DNA from: Pelargonium tetragonum
Lineage: Eukaryota; Streptophyta; Magnoliopsida; Geraniales; Geraniaceae
Length of the DNA stretch: 64,000 nucleotides
Direction of reading: 5' to 3'
Assembly: GCA_036897445.1 (NCBI GenBank)
Contig: JAYMTL010000005.1
Coordinates: 226,144-290,143, forward strand
The notes beneath the pieces were generated by a model. It was not told where the DNA came from, ran no database searches, and saw nothing but the letters and a program-made list of their open reading frames with translations. The position numbers and the translations under genes were made by a program. Below, one piece after another: positions 11,961 through 26,599 of the stretch. How positions within the stretch are numbered: the first letter of the stretch is position 1; the number at the start of each line of letters is the position of its first letter.

Positions 11961-14900
11961 AAACCCTGTAATTTGTAATTTATTAATGAGATAGGTTTTC
12001 CTTGGAGTCTTCCCTTAACCTTGCTTGTATCAAATAAAAATTTTTCGAGTATTTCTTCGGCTTCAGTGCACTTCATAGTACTGGAGTATAGGGCCGAAGA
12101 GAGCTATATAACTAAAAATTAGGATGAATTTGAAGACTTAGTGGCAGTCCCAATTCCACCGAAAATAGGAGTTAGCTTCCCTTCAGTAAGGCTGTAGATT
12201 TAGTTAGAGGTCCTATTAAATTTCAATAGAGTGATGAATCTGCATTTTCAAAAATCTAATTATACAAAAGTTACGAAGCTTTGTGGCTATGCCGTACCTG
12301 TAGTAAAAAAAAGAATAGGGCTTTACTTTTACATTTTAACGGTAACCCCTTAAATTAAGGTTAATAGCTCTTCGTTGTAAAAGCACTTCTTGATTAGATA
12401 AAGTCCCGCACTTGCAAAATCATGAAACTGGGATTTGACCAGAGCCGTAGACAAAGAGTAAATACTATAAAAAGTAAAGCAGTACTCGTAGAAAAGCTCC
12501 TAAAGTAAACAAGCCCTTAATTAAAAAGTTTTTTAGTCTCTACGCTTCCCTGTGGATTTTCCCCTTTTTATAGGGTTACGTTCACAAAGCCGGGCAGTAT
12601 AAATAAAAACTCTTTTACAAATATACCTTATTTCTTATACCTCGGTTTCTACTATTTCTACTAAGTTCTTTATCCTAAATCCTTTTTGTAAGAAAAAGCT
12701 TGCCGCAAGATTTTAATAAGTTTTTGTGAACCTATTATTTGCTTTGAAGCTATATCCACTCTTAAAAATCCTGTTAGCAGGAGCTCCCTTTATAATACCA
12801 CACGCTGACATATAGGAATTCCCTTTAGAGAGGACACTATTACTGCTAAATATGGACTTACACCTATTTACATCATCCGCCTAAAATAAAAGGTGATGAC
12901 CCCTCAATTAGAAACTGTACCAAGGAACACCACCAAATCAAAAAGTATAAAGTCCGAGTTATACTACCTAGAAATGAAACACTCGTAATCCAAAAGTCTA
13001 TGCTCTCTATTGATCGGAGTCGTTTTTCCTTTTTTATAGCACTCAAAATATTTTAACAGGAGCAGCCTCTATATCAATGTATCTAGGTCAGTTATAATGA
13101 AGTAACAAGACCCCCCATCCACTTCGTAATAGTTTATAGTATTACATCCCAATTTATAAAATTATAAAACAAGAAATTTTGACACAAGAGACCTAAAAGA
13201 AGCACTCGGACCTAGCATGTCTAGTAAAGGGATACTAAGCTAAGCAAAAATCTTCATATGAGATTTTCCAGGGTTACCCTTAGTAAAAGGGATACGCGAT
13301 TGAGGGTTTCTTTGACTCTTAGGGTTTTGTCATAGGATCGATAGCACGCAAATTAAAAAAGGGGTCCTTTGCTTAGTAGGTCTTAGAGCTTCCTGCGCTC
13401 TTAATAAGTTGGTTAGCACTTAGAAACTGGAAAATAGATAATAGAGAAAGTATATAATCCAGTCGCAATGAGTATTGTTTTTGTAATTACAGCCTTGAGT
13501 TAAAAATCCTTTCTATTTCTAGTAGTTAAAAAAGTTCCTGAGTCAGCGGATCGGCAAATGGGTTTAGGAGTACCTTATCAAGCGAGGTGTTTTTACTTAC
13601 CTGTTTTCTTTTTATTAGCACCGTTCATTCAGTCTTTAACTACTAGGTTAAAGAAGTTTTTACCCTTTTAATAGAGTCATAGAGGAATCCGGGTGTCAAA
13701 TGCGGATCTTATCAAGTAACCTAAGAAAATTCAAGGTTTCGAACTCCTTTTATGGGCCCTGTTTGACTTATAAGTCCCTCCTTTTTAAGACATTAGGAGT
13801 ATCCAAAATTGACTCTCCTTTCTATTTTTCTTTGCAATCTTACATTATGTAGCTAGTACTCGCCCCTTTAGCTCTTATAGGTCAATAGGCTAGAAAGAAT
13901 TTTATATAGCTGGTATTGGGTTTGACTCCTTTTTATCATAATATACTTTTTAAAACCTCCGTTCGTATGGAATTTCGAAGCCTCTTTTTGTTAATCCTTA
14001 TAAATAGAAAAAGATCCCAAAACTTGAGGAAGAGCTCCAGGGGTCTCCTTCGTGGGGTACCCGCTAGCTTTGAGCGTTAATAAAGTATAGCATTTCCTAT
14101 ATGAATGATAACAAAAATCTCTATGTAAAGTAAACGCATAGGAATGTGACCTAAGGTTCAGGTCCCATTTTCGTAGTAAACTCGGATTTCCATTACAATA
14201 TCCTGGTCAAAAGTAACTTGAGGTTGAGGGCGCAGATTATAACTAGTTTAGAGGAACCTTCCTGGATTGCTTGGGTGGACCTTGTGACAGGAGCTCTTTT
14301 TCTAATATTTGGGAATTTTTTACTACTACTCATTAACAAGTTCTTTTAGATCCCTGGGTTTGCTTTTAGACCTTGTTTTAGTGAGAAATTTTCTATTAAA
14401 TAAAGCGGATTTGGACAGGATAATAAGTATAACAAAAAATTACGGATCCCTTTTTATTACTTTACTCGAATAACTATTAACAAGAAGTAGAAATGAATTT
14501 AAAGGGTTTTTGGTTAACCACTTTTAGAGTCCCTATGGCTTTTTTTTAGGCCTGCTTTTAAAATGAATTTAATAAAGTAGACTCCCTAGTTTTGACTAAA
14601 GCTCCTTACGTAGAGGATTTTGCACTTATTCGGGATAGTAAAAAGTTTTAAAGTACTTTGTTCAATTATGTACTCCGCGTTCTAATTGCTGAATTTTGCT
14701 TTCTTGGGGGTGCCCCTGCAGGGAAGGGAATTCCTAAGCTATTTTATGGAGTCCCCTCTAGAAGATCTTAAAGGATAAAGTCTTTTTTTCTTAAACATAA
14801 ACCTTTTAAGTTAGAGCCGAAAATGCAGAGGAAAGTGCTCCAATTAAATTTGATGCTTAAACGTACTATACCTAGGGCGAAAGTAAGTCATAGTAAACAT

Positions 14901-15420
14901 GTGATAAGGTGCATTTTTTGCTTATAACTTGTAAAAAGAGTATAAAGAAGAAGTAAACGAATGAACAAAATATAGGGTAACCGAGGGTTTCTCTCAAAAT
15001 AAAGTGAAGACCTTGAGTATAATATAGTAGTTAAGTACTCAAAGTTCCTTGCCTCTTAGTTGTTTGTTGTGTGTTTCCTTTAGCCTATTTAAATTCTCGA
15101 GTATTACTGGGCTGGGCGCGGGGTAGTTAATGTAGACAAATAGAGTCCCCTTTTTATATACCGGTATTTATGCTATTTAAGAATAAAGTCTTCACTAATT
15201 TACGTAAAGTAATGAAATAATATTTTCTTGAAAAAAGAATCCCCGCTTGCTAAAATCAAGTAAAAATGATAGTCCAGATTCTTTTTTCCAAAAGTTCCGA
15301 TACCTAAAAGGGGGAATTTCCTTTATGTAAAAAAAAAGCTCGCCATTGTTAAGTCGCTCTTAAAGAGTCCCTATTTAAGTATGAGTATAAATAACTGAGA
15401 AATATATAAAGGGTGTAAGG
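11960..15420. other. Gene-free RIP-degraded tract
   Basis: The RIP-like composition resumes immediately after the island. I find no coding frame, RNA gene or dispersed repeat that I can support in this stretch. Confidence 0.55.
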
Positions 15421-16700
15421 AAAAAGGAACTAATCTGTCATGATTAAGAGGTTCTAGTCCATTACAAAGCAAGAAAATCTTATTACTTTAGCTACTGCCT
15501 TACAGACTTCCTAGCAATACAAATACAACTGTCCAAGTCACAAGAATCTATATCGGGTCAGAGTCCTTATCCTTGGTTCCATTAGCCGCACTAAGACAAG
15601 AAATTAGTAACAGACAACTAGGACTAAGAGCAAGCACTTCTGTTTCAGGCAGTGACTGGAGGATTTATGTTCCTTAGATTTCGACCTTAGAGATTAGTTA
15701 TAACAAGCAAGAGGTGGTAGTTAGGTTAAACGATGTGTGCAATTTGCAAAGCATGTTGTTACTGCTGTCAATGAACATATTTATTCCTTTACCGGTTATA
15801 CCTTTAGAGTCCCATCAGAGCTTATCCCATTAGCTATTAAGAGAGTCCTCTTTGTGCATGTCCATTACTTAAGAGTACAAATCGGAAAGTTACCTAAACT
15901 ATTATAGAATATTATTATAGAGTCTTTCCTCCTTGGTGATAACTAGTTCAATTCAAGAAGATGTTAGATAGAAGTGTGCTCCTGCTACAACAAATGGAAT
16001 CTCTTTTACTTTACATACTAGCAATACAAACAGAATACAAAACCTGGTACTCATTTTCTTAGAATTAATTAGCTGAAATCCCAACTAGGTATCTATATCC
16101 CTTAAGAATGTTCCCTTATTCACTTAAGGGTTCAGAATCTGTTATCTAAATTACTTAAAGTAAAATACCTAAACTCTCTCAAAGGAAAGACTAGAATATA
16201 GACTCAAAAATGCAAGAGAATCTAGGATAACTCCAGCCTTAAGCAACACCTGCTATACAGTAAAAGTACAAATAGCACTTCTCAAGTCAAAAGGATTGAG
16301 AAATAAAGGCCTTTAGGTACTCTGTAATCCATTCATTATAAAGGCTTAGAGAATGATATATAAAGTTGAGGGCTATAAAGTTTCTATTATCTAAGCGATT
16401 CTTAAAACAACTCTGGAAGATAGACTTGAAAATCACATTTACTAAGATGACAGGACTGTAACCTTTTGACATTCTTTTACATCTGCTTTACTTACCAACA
16501 ATTCATCGGAGAAGTTCTATAAGTACTTATTCCCTCTTGCCAAGAGCAACAATTATCTCATGCCTGCTATAAAGAAAGAGATCATTAGCCATGGTCTAAG
16601 CTCATGTATACCAGAGTATTTAGACTTGCTGGCTGCTAAAGATAGAGTTACAATCTTACAATAACAGGTGGTTTAGAGTTGGGTTGGATTCTAGAGTCAA
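15420..16700 (+). mobile_element. Probable retrotransposon relic, Gag region
   Basis: Compared with its flanks this stretch retains more CpA and TpG and has locally codon-like texture, which suggests younger or lighter RIP. Its best-preserved part is the frame at 16470-16661. I could not find terminal repeats, so the boundaries are approximate and reflect composition only. Confidence 0.35.
16470..16661 (+). pseudogene. Gag capsid-like coding fragment
   Basis: This 64-codon frame is open between TGA (16467-16469) and TAA (16662-16664), with no start codon at its head. The middle reads SEKFYKYLFPLAKSNNYL, then an amphipathic helix ending in ISHGLSS, then PEYLDLLAAKD. The pattern of a helix followed by a GLS-type turn and a second helix resembles the retrotransposon Gag domain of Ty3/gypsy elements. 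In those elements this region forms the capsid shell around the RNA. Flanking DNA on the same strand has no other readable domain. The assignment rests on pattern only; a chance frame of this length is possible in AT-rich DNA. Confidence 0.33.
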
Positions 16701-19700
16701 ACCCCGACTAAAAGGACAGGTTCGGGCTAGAGTTTGGTTCTCAAGAAGAATCCGAATCTGTACCTTACTCTTAGGACTTTTGTTCTTCATGCCTTTTAGG
16801 AGGCTATACCGGCCTTCTTGATAGCTATAGTATTGTACTATTCTATTTAGTCTTAATTAGTTATCCTATTAGTTAGATAGTTAGAAGACCTTACACTAAC
16901 ACCAACCGAAAAGGAACCCTCTTCAATTTGTGACTTCTGTGACTCTTACGTTTTCCAGTTACAACCTATTATATTACCTATCTTAGATTCGAATGAAATA
17001 TCTTTAACCAGAGCTATAGCTATAAAACCAAAACCCTTAATTATAAAGACAAGACTGGGATTTACAATTACATTAAAATTCTTCTTTTATCGACTTACTT
17101 CTTTCAGGAGCTTAACCTGTAGCTATAGAAATTCTTTGATTGAGCTTGTGCTAGAATCCTAAAATACAACACCCACATCAATAAGAGAATAATCCCAAAG
17201 ACTTGTTAAAGCTAGAGAGAAAATAAGAACCCCGAAGTGTATATAAATTCCTTTAGTACCTGGTTAAACCTCTTAAGGCAAGGTGTTTACTAACCCATAA
17301 TAATGTTGGATTTACCCTCCTTTAGAATTAAGGACCTCCTTACATACACAGTTTTTTCTAATTCCTTTAAGTTATGCCAATTCCGGATACTAAAGAGGCT
17401 GGCCATAAAGCAAGAGAGCAGCTTCCTTTAGAAAATACCCTTTACCTAGATTCACCTTCTACCCTTTAGCAGCACATATTCCACGAGATTCTTTAGCTCC
17501 TAGGAATAATCTCACTATACTTCTCAGGGTACGTTTATACTCTAAAGAGCACCAATTAATTCAGTCAGAGAGTTACCAGGAATACAAAGTATCTTGCAGC
17601 CAAAAGGAAATGAATATAGAATCAGTTTCTGTTATCCACTGATCAGAGAATAACTATCTATAAAATACTAGGAATGAATATACTCTCAAAGGGTAAGAAA
17701 CAAAGGGATTCAGGTTACTATCTAGAATAGTTTTCTCTGTCAGGGTACTAAGGTGTTGATACCTTTAATTTAACTAGAATTACGTTCGATTTCCTATACT
17801 TATAAAGCCTTACTAGAAAGCCCTGGAATGAAAAAAGTAAATAATAAATAGGTAACCCTTTACTAAACGGACCCACGACTAACTTACTTTATTCGCAATT
17901 ACTTTCAACCAACAATCGGGATTTATACAAATTCAATAGACTCTTGCCCAAGTTTATATCAAAAGAAATAGAATAAGGCTAAACTTACTAGAATGTCATA
18001 TCTATAGTATTTATCTAGATTCCGGTACCTCTAAACTCATTAGAGATTTACTATAAATTTGAAATTTCTAAAATCCTTATACCCTAGACTTTGACTTCTT
18101 TTATACTTGAGAGTTAGACTTTAGAGCGCTATAATACCCTGTTGTATACCTATCTTAGGACTTATAGCTAGCAGAACAACATTATAATTGTAGCCTTGTA
18201 ACCAGAGACCACAAAGGCTTTCCGCACCGAACTGGAAAACACTAACAACTTCTTACGAGACTTGCTTTTAAAATACCTATCCTTCTTAAGACCTAGAACC
18301 TACTTTACTTTCAGATAACCGGATAACCTAAAACAGCTAGACTTCTCTTAAAACCAGAACTAATATGCTTTACTTGTTACCCGGTCAAATAGAATAGGAA
18401 AACCTTCACCACCTCTATACAATTATATCCTCTCTTCTATAAACTTCTATAACGAGACCTCTTAATAGCTCTAAAATAAGGATTACAAAGATTATAAAAC
18501 TCCTGAAGCTACTGTCTATAGAAAGAATACCCTTTAAAAAAGGACAAGCTCCTAAGTCGTAAAATTCCTTTAAGTGGTATACCCCCACACCGAATAAAAT
18601 AAAACATACGCCAGACGTGCAGTAAGCGCTGCTTATAAATAAAGGTAAACCCAGTTCCTTTTGAAACCGAATTTTAGGATACCCCAGGCACTTCAATATC
18701 ACAGATTTTCTTTTTTGTTTAGCCGGGTTCCATAGATTTCATTTCTGGAGAAAATCCCGCTCTAGAATAATCTTTCTAGGGGTTAACGTATTAAGCAAAG
18801 AAATCCCGTTGTATTTTTAAGACTAGCTTTGGCCTTTTTCTTTTGAGTTCTTTGTTATTCTATTGGCAGGGCTTTTAGAAGTTCTTTTTATAGATATTCT
18901 TGTAGTGGAACTCCTATGTATGTTGCTTACAAGAGTTTAATTCTTTTACCGAAGCAGCCCCTATTAACATAGTAAGGGTCCATAAAAACTTAAGGGATTT
19001 CTTTTGCTCTAACCTACGCGGGCCCCCTTCTAAACAGTAAGGCTTGCCTTAAGGATCTCGTTATATTTAGAAATAGATTCCCTTTCATGCGCGTTTTATC
19101 TCAACTCCTGCTACACTCGTGTAAGAAAAGGTTGTAATTTCTATAGATCTTCAGCATTTAGTAGTTTCTGTCTCACACCCCTTACTTAGACCCTGCGTTA
19201 TCAAGTATCAAAGAGGAAAACTGCTCAAAAGGGATTCCTTAGGATAGAATTTTTCACTTGCAACTGAATCTACCTAGTAGTAAGTTAAGTACACAGGTTT
19301 TATACAACTAACTTTAGAATTCTTCTTACATAAAATTCAGTCTATTTCATCTTTTATTTTAATAGGACCCCGTTGCCTTGTTTGTATTAAACTTAGTTAC
19401 CTTATGCTTTCCTTTTACTTAATCCTATGACACTGGGATAAACTATGCGGTCTCGTAGATAAGGACTAAAACAAAGTACTACTTAAGACTTGACCCTCGA
19501 AATTTAAACATTGTTTTGAATGCTTGATCAAATGAGAATTTGAAGACAAACTCTTTAATCTTTAACGAGGGAGATTCTCGAGTAAACGATCTATTTAAGC
19601 TTAAGCGATTCTTTTCTAAAATTAATGAATATTTTGCCTTGCCCTTGAGAATTCTAAGCGCCGGCTTTATACTCTACTCTCTAAGAAAACCCTATGAACA

Positions 19701-22700
19701 TGAACTTTACAAGGAGACCTTTCTAAACTTGGACAAGAAAAGATAGTATAAAACTCAAAGCCCGTGTTATATACTCGAAAATGACTCTCACGGCCAACCG
19801 GGCCCTAGCTGCTACTTAATAGATACTGGTAGAATCACGAGGATGCTCGACTAATGTTTATGAGAGATGAGATTGCTTTGAAAGCCCTTACGAAACCCGG
19901 AAATACAAAATTCTAAGAAGAAATTTAGGACCTAACTAAAACTTAACTTTTTATATAATATGCGTACTCCTTAAAATGAAATTTATCCCAGGCATTAAAA
20001 GCTCAGAATATGGGAAGGGGCTCCAAGGGAAAGTAAGAGGCTTTAATTTTTTCTTAGGTTACACCACTGTCATAAAACATAAAATAGAAAAATCTCCCCT
20101 GGGGTTTCCTTTAGAGGGGTTACTCTGCAGACAAAGTTTCTACTAGAGTCAAATTACAGAGAATTCTCCTGGGCAGTCCCGTTAGAGCAAAAGAACCCAT
20201 TAGTAAAGGGCCGCAGCCAAAAGCATACCTCTCCCACGGAGCCCTGCCATAAACTCATGGAAAAAGAAGTTTATGAGCGCAAATAAAATAGGGCATACTT
20301 GCTTTGAGAATCCTGGAAGGAAGTCCTTAGTAACTCAGGCTAGACCTAGCGGATCTTATTTTCACTAAAAAGCCCCTAAGCTTAAAGAAATGCCAGAAGC
20401 ACCCGCAGCGAAACACTTACAAGATATTGTAAAACTCCCGCAAGAATCTAAGTTTTCTTATCAAGGGCCCCTCTTTAGACTAAGCTTTCTTTTTATAGCT
20501 ATACCTCCCATATATACATTTAATTAAAAGAAAACTTGTTTTAGATGGGACTATTAAAAGCCGAAGCAGATATAAAACTTCACCCTCTAGGATTAACAGT
20601 GTAATTAAGTTAAGGGAGCCTATTCCAGAAAAACTCTAGGATCTCCGGGAATAATTACAAGGAGGTTTCCTATTACGGGTTTCTTAAGAAAAATTCGCTA
20701 TAATAAGCAATAAGCGCTTAGCCGTTAGTGACACAGAGGTTAGAAACTTCCCTTATTCTGGGCTTTCTAATTTTGAGTTAATTCAAGAGTCTACTAAGGG
20801 AGCTCCCAGTGGGTATTGATACAACATTTTTATTTACTATCACAATTAACTAACACTAATTTGCTGAACAAGGTATAAAGTATCCCGATCTAGTATATTA
20901 TACAAGAGCTCCTTTTAGAGTTTTATCTTACAAAATTTAACTCACGACTAATGACAACCTTATGAACGCTCTTTATTTCTTTATTAAAATATAACTTTGC
21001 TACACCCCAATAGCTTTTTTAGTTATAAAGAGCAGTGAGCCCCTGTTAGCTGGCAATTAGCTTTTATAAGGGTAACTCCTCTGACAAAACACTAAGTACT
21101 TTCATATATTCAAATTCTGATATTGCAAAACGTAATACTCTAAAAGCTTTCTCAAAAAGGAATCTCACGTGGGTCTTATCGACAGTTTCTTTATCCTTGT
21201 GCCTAAAGTAGCTTTCAAGACTGTAAAACCAACGAAAGTTAAATAAGAAATTCCTATCCTGTAAGGTATAAACTAAGTGTGTAGTTAGCCCTAAATTCAA
21301 CATAGGGCTTTACAAAAAGCATAAACCAGTGATTACTTTAAAAAGAAGATTTTAATGACCTTGCTACACCTTATTTCCTACTATAAGGTTATAACCCCTA
21401 GAGTGTCCCAAGCTTGATTACAACGGATTCTATAAATGTGCATTAGTCTCTAATTAGACGGAGCCTTTTGCTTTTAAAAAAAGGGGAACCTCAATCAAAA
21501 GGGTATAAGTATATTAGTGGCCTGTAGGAATTAGGATCCTCCTCTATATAGCAACTTTGCTAAGAGAAGTAGGATTTTTTAATAGGATGAAATTTCCAAG
21601 CTAGGTAGACGGGCAGAATCTGGGGCAGCATACTTTGAAAAATACAAAGGAAATAACCCTGTAGAAAGCTAAACCTCTAGCTAGATTTCAACTTCTTGAG
21701 CAAAAGCCCTCCTAATAATTCAACCTAAAAATCTTTTTCATATCTTCTGCTCCCGTTAATGTTTTGATATATGAGAGACTCTTAGTTCCCGTAACCTACT
21801 TTTAGAGGGATGATGTACTGGCGGAATCCTTCATTTAGAGTGCCTATCCCATCCGGAAATTAGAAAGTTTTAACCCGCAAGATTATCCGCTAAAGCACCT
21901 ATAAACTGCTAAAGTAAAGCTTTATTCCGAGTTAGACCGCTTAATATATCCTTGCCTTCTACTGTTATTCCCCTCATTAGTCTAAAACCTAAACTCGGGT
22001 AAGATAACTGGGAGGCCCCCGAGCAATCCCAAGACCCTAAGTGTTCAAAGGTAAGGATAACTCGCTTGATTAAAAAAGATAAAGAATGCCCTAGCCCTGC
22101 CTTATCTTCGATACCTCACACTTAAAATTCAATATCAAACTCTGTAAAGTGTTTGGCTATAGGGCCTACTAACAGATAGAAACTAGAGCCTTTCCTATGG
22201 GCTGTAGGTAACAAAATGAAAACAAGAGGCTGCTGCAAGCCTAAAGTTTGACTTATATATTATGTTCTAAATAATGTTTATGATGAGTACTTTTAATTCA
22301 TGAATCTAGGGGCTCTCCCCTTTCGGATAGGAATAAACCCTTGTGTAAATATTTTTATATTTTATATAAACTGAATCTTTTCAGAGAGAATCCTGAAAGA
22401 TTTTGATAGCAAAGAGATAGAGTAAAGAAAGGGCCCCTTACAACTACCAAAGTATAGCCCGTTTAAGGTTGGTAGCAAGAAAACAGACAGGGAGTACTTT
22501 CTATCTTTATATATGCTTAGGCTTCTTTTTGGGGGTTTATAAGGCGGTAACCCCTTAACAAGAAGCTCTCCTACAAGAGTCAATTCTCATAGTAGCACCT
22601 TTATGTAGTACCCCCATGACGCATAGAGCTGCCTTGTAAAGTGTCTAAACTTTCTCTTTTCCGGTATTCAAAGTAAATCTTCTAAATTTCTAAAGCTATG

Positions 22701-25700
22701 AATTACTGGATAGAGTAGAACTAAGAGTACAGGCTTCAATTAGCATACTTACTTAAGGCTTATGCCTCTTCTAATAAGGGCAATCCCGGGTCATTTTAAA
22801 AGTAAGTTTTTTGTCACCTCTTGCTCTCCGAGCTTTTCTACAAATAAAAGCAATCTTAAACTAAGAGTCTTGTTTCACAACCTGCTGTCAGTTTATAATC
22901 TGAAGGAGCTTCTAAAAAGTATTTAATCGAACGTAAAGGTCCAATATGTACAACCAGTTTACTGGGCGGGCCAATTCCTTGGTTGACCGTTTCCTTTGAA
23001 GAATCTAAGGCAGCGAAGTAGCATATTTCCTTGACTTTTTTGGAAATTAGGATCCTTTTTATAAAACTTTATCCGACTCACTGACACCCAGTATTTTTTG
23101 CGTAAGTGTAGCTTATAAGTGGGAAAGCTAATAAATTGACTCTAAATAAATAGACACCGAACAAGAAAATTTTAATAAGTATAACCTAGTTATTTATTGT
23201 AGTCTTACATATCGGCTTAACAAACCTAATAGTCAAAATCGGGTTTATTTCCGGGCCCTAGTTTAATATCGTAGGAGAAGGGGAACTCAAAATCTTTGTG
23301 GAAGCAAGTAGATCGCACTTATAATCTAAAAAAATACTGGAGCTAGGTACGCGCAGAGAAAGAAACAAAGGATTCGCAAAGTAGGGGATACCCTGAAGTT
23401 TGTTTACTTTGTAATATTCAAACTAAACTTTAACCAACGTCTATAAAAAAGTCTAAAAGAAGTATAACTCTCGGTCATTTAATTACATTTACCAAAAGCT
23501 AAGCCCCTAGGTCGAGAAAGAAAAGCAAATCATACGTAAGGAATTTATTCAGCCCTAACAAGGATCCTAGGAGCACTCCTAAAAAAATTTTACTTGTTAT
23601 TGAATCAGTCTAATTATTTTGTTGAGAAAGGAAAGCCCTTTTATAGAATTCTGTAAAATCTCCCGAAAATTACGGGCCTCCACTGAATTAGTGGAAGAAA
23701 ACGTTCTTCAAAAGTCCTAAATAACTTTTCCTGTTTTACCGCGAGTCCAGGGAGCGCAAAATAGACTTTAAAAATAAAGAAGGGTTACGAGTAAGAGTAA
23801 AGGAAAGCTTATCTATTCTAAAACAATTGTTAGTATATTTCGAGAATTTGCCTTTTAGAATCTTATACACCTACCCGTTGCGTTTCTGTTTGTTGGTTTT
23901 GCTTTTATCCTATATAGAATCGGGACCTTACATTCAAATGAGAGGGCTAAACTAGAAAAATCTGTATTTTAAGGAAGTGTGAAGTAAACTTAGTATTATA
24001 TTACATAGCGACACTGAAGCATTATCTGTTGTAATTACTACTAAACTCTGAAAATCAAAACATAACCTTATAGCTAACAAGCTTTAATTAAGGTACTCCT
24101 CAATCCATATGTGTATGTGACCTTTACGTGTGCTCTAATGATAAAATATAATATAGTTAAATAAAAGTCGAATAGTATACTAAGTAAGAGTATACCACAT
24201 TGTTTTTAAAAAATACACTATATATAAATATATAAACGGAATTCTTTTTTTAGGTTGCTCGCACAAGATTGAAGGAAATTACTTATTAGCTTAGTAAATG
24301 GAATTTAAAAGAGTTAAAATGAAATAAAAGATCCAAGTTTGACATCCCTTTGTATGAATATCTATAGTATAGGAATCCTAGTAGTATAGTGCCTTATGTA
24401 AAAGAAAATTTCTCCTTATTTTTTTATATTACGACTCGCTAAGGATTGGTCAAGAGGCCTTTGCGTAAGTTATATAAGTTGGTGCACTGAAATGCGCGAA
24501 TACATTAAACTTCTTCTAGAAAAATAAGCCAGACAAGATACATATTTTAAAACTAAAGTTTCTAAAAGCCTCCCTACCCTATAAGATAAGATTAGCTCCT
24601 GCCTGTTTATAACTTAATCCCCGCATTCTTTTAAAAATCTGAGTATTATACCAAATCGATTGCATTCCTTTATTTACAAATATTGAGAATTTACTATTTA
24701 CTATAGGGTTAATTATAAAAACTACTAAGGACAACTAGCAACCCGGGGAATTCTGCTTGGCAGATAAAATAGACTATTCTCTTGTTCTATCCATGTTCGG
24801 TTTTCCACTTATACATTATTACAAAGGAGTCCGCTATTGAAGTCCTATGCAGCCTTATAAGTTTACAGCACAACAAATCCCGATAATTATAGCACCAATC
24901 GAGATGCAAATTACTATACTCAAAAGAGAGATTTCTTGTTAAAAGCTTGATCTAAAGCCCTAGGCTCAAATAAATAGAGTTTCTTTTTTAAGAGTTTCCT
25001 CGCATTTACAGGTTAAAGAAGGGGAGTCTCATTAATTAAGCGGCAGTTCCTGTAAATAAGTACGGACAAGCCTTGCTAAATGATAAAGTACATCTTGTCT
25101 AATTTAAGTATCCGAGAAGCCAAACTCTACGTGTTTGAAAACCTTTTCTTTTTAGAAATTTAACAGAAGTGAGGACTTCGCGGGGCCCTAATATATAGAA
25201 ACTTTTTTATGTTCTTAAGCCCGATCTCCTGGAGTTAAGCTAACTGCTAACTTGAGTAAGGTAGAGAAGAGCTAGTCCCGGGAAAGATATTTAGACTCAC
25301 TTTTCACATTGAATTTTTAAAAGATTTTTGGAATAGAGCTGACTTCATTAAGAAAGCAACCTCTTCTTTTATAGGCCTAGACTCAAACCTTGGAGAAACT
25401 AAAGAAAAGGAATTCTTTATCCCTTATAAACTGACGAGAAACTCTCAATTCCGTTTACCTGTTATTCTTTACTCTACCCTCGCTTAGTAAGTAAAAGCTC
25501 CAAATATAAGTGGATTCTCGAAAAAGAAACTATAAGGCTGTTTCTATTTTATTAACAAACACAAAAAGGACTTCAACTGGGTATACTTACACCTTTAGAA
25601 AATTCATTCTATTTAAGTGATTTTGATTCCTTAAAAAAAGCCAATACTTTATAAAAATGAAATCTAAATCTAGTGTTGAAGTTTTGCTTAACAAACTTGT

Positions 25701-26430
25701 GGTGTCAACTCTTGTAATTTAGAAAGCGGATTTTTAAAGTAAGTAGGATCTAATAAAACTCTAATTTTCTTTGTACTTAAAATTAACTTATACTAAAACC
25801 CAGCACAGGGCTTTCCAGGGCCCAAATTATATTAAGGTATATAGTCGTTAAAACAGGGGGCTAAAAATACCTCAAAAATTCTTAAGGGACTTATGCATGA
25901 CTTTTTTCCTCTTTAATTTACTAAAGTTTGTTTACAAAAAGAGCTTTAGCCCATCTTTCTGTTCATAAAATCCTTATTACACAAAAGCTAAAGTTACAGA
26001 AAATGCGGTTTTTGCAGCCGAGGGATGCTTTAAGTGTTTCCAAATATTCTCGAAAGGCAAGAGTCTCTTTATTAAAGGAATACTAGAGATTCCAATTTAG
26101 GCCCTTAGATTACTACTGCGGGTTTAACCTTTCCTTTATTAAAGTCCTTATTAACTAACAAGTTCTTAGGTTTTACAAGATCAAAAGGGTAATGAGTTTC
26201 CGACAAAGACAAAGAGAGGTCGATCTTTGAAGAATAAGATTAGGAGTCTGGTACGAGAGATTCTATCTTCTAAGAAAGGAATAGTGTAAAGTCCATAAGA
26301 CTAAGAAGTTAATTACAGGCTATAGTCTGAAAAGCGAGTAAGAAAATAAGCAGTTTTATGGGATTAGAACCTACGTAGCTAATGTATTCTGGTTAAAGGA
26401 AGTTACAAGGAATTCTTGAAAAGGGATTCT
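16700..26430. other. Gene-free RIP-degraded tract
   Basis: Nearly 10 kb without a supportable gene. Within it, 16.7-18.4 kb is less AT-rich and may continue the 15.4-16.7 kb relic. The remainder is typical RIP-degraded DNA. Open frames such as 18702-18415 (minus, 95 codons), 21303-21064 and 22583-22362 are chance-length and lack domains. Confidence 0.55.
26385..26424 (+). repeat. Short dispersed similarity to 46683-46730
   Basis: Both places read TATTCTGG, then a TTAAAG word, then AAGGAATTCTT followed by an A-run and GGG. Spacing differs by several bases. It is probably a shared element fragment immediately upstream of the acidic box at 26.5 kb. The alignment is gapped and short. Confidence 0.35.
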
Positions 26431-26443
26431 GTTGCAACAGATA

Positions 26444-26569
26444 TTCCTGTTTTAGTTAAAGTTTAGCTACTAAGATAAGTGTAAGTATTAAGAAAGAAGC
26501 TATCATCAAGATACAGAGTCTAGCTCTAAAGAGGAGGAGTTTAAGTTATATAAAAAGTTTTCTGCTTAA
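26444..26569 (+). pseudogene. Decayed ORF of the multi-copy family, copy B (acidic box)
   Basis: The frame (phase of codon 26465-26467) carries TAG/TAA breaks including 26471-26473 and 26489-26491. It then reads QDTESSSKEEEFK before TAA at 26567. It corresponds to the acidic/serine segment DTEFSS of the 34 kb copy, preceded in both by a Lys/Tyr-rich stretch. Only this C-terminal piece is recognisable here. Upstream DNA back to about 26190 has the same AG-rich texture and may be further coding remnant. Confidence 0.45.
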
Positions 26570-26599
26570 GGATTTTAACTAAAATAAAAAAGTAGGGGT

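Noticed and set aside
18415-18702. 95-codon minus-strand frame as a membrane protein gene
   Set aside because: Hydrophobic segments are common in AT-rich chance frames, the length is within expectation and no homologous pattern is seen.
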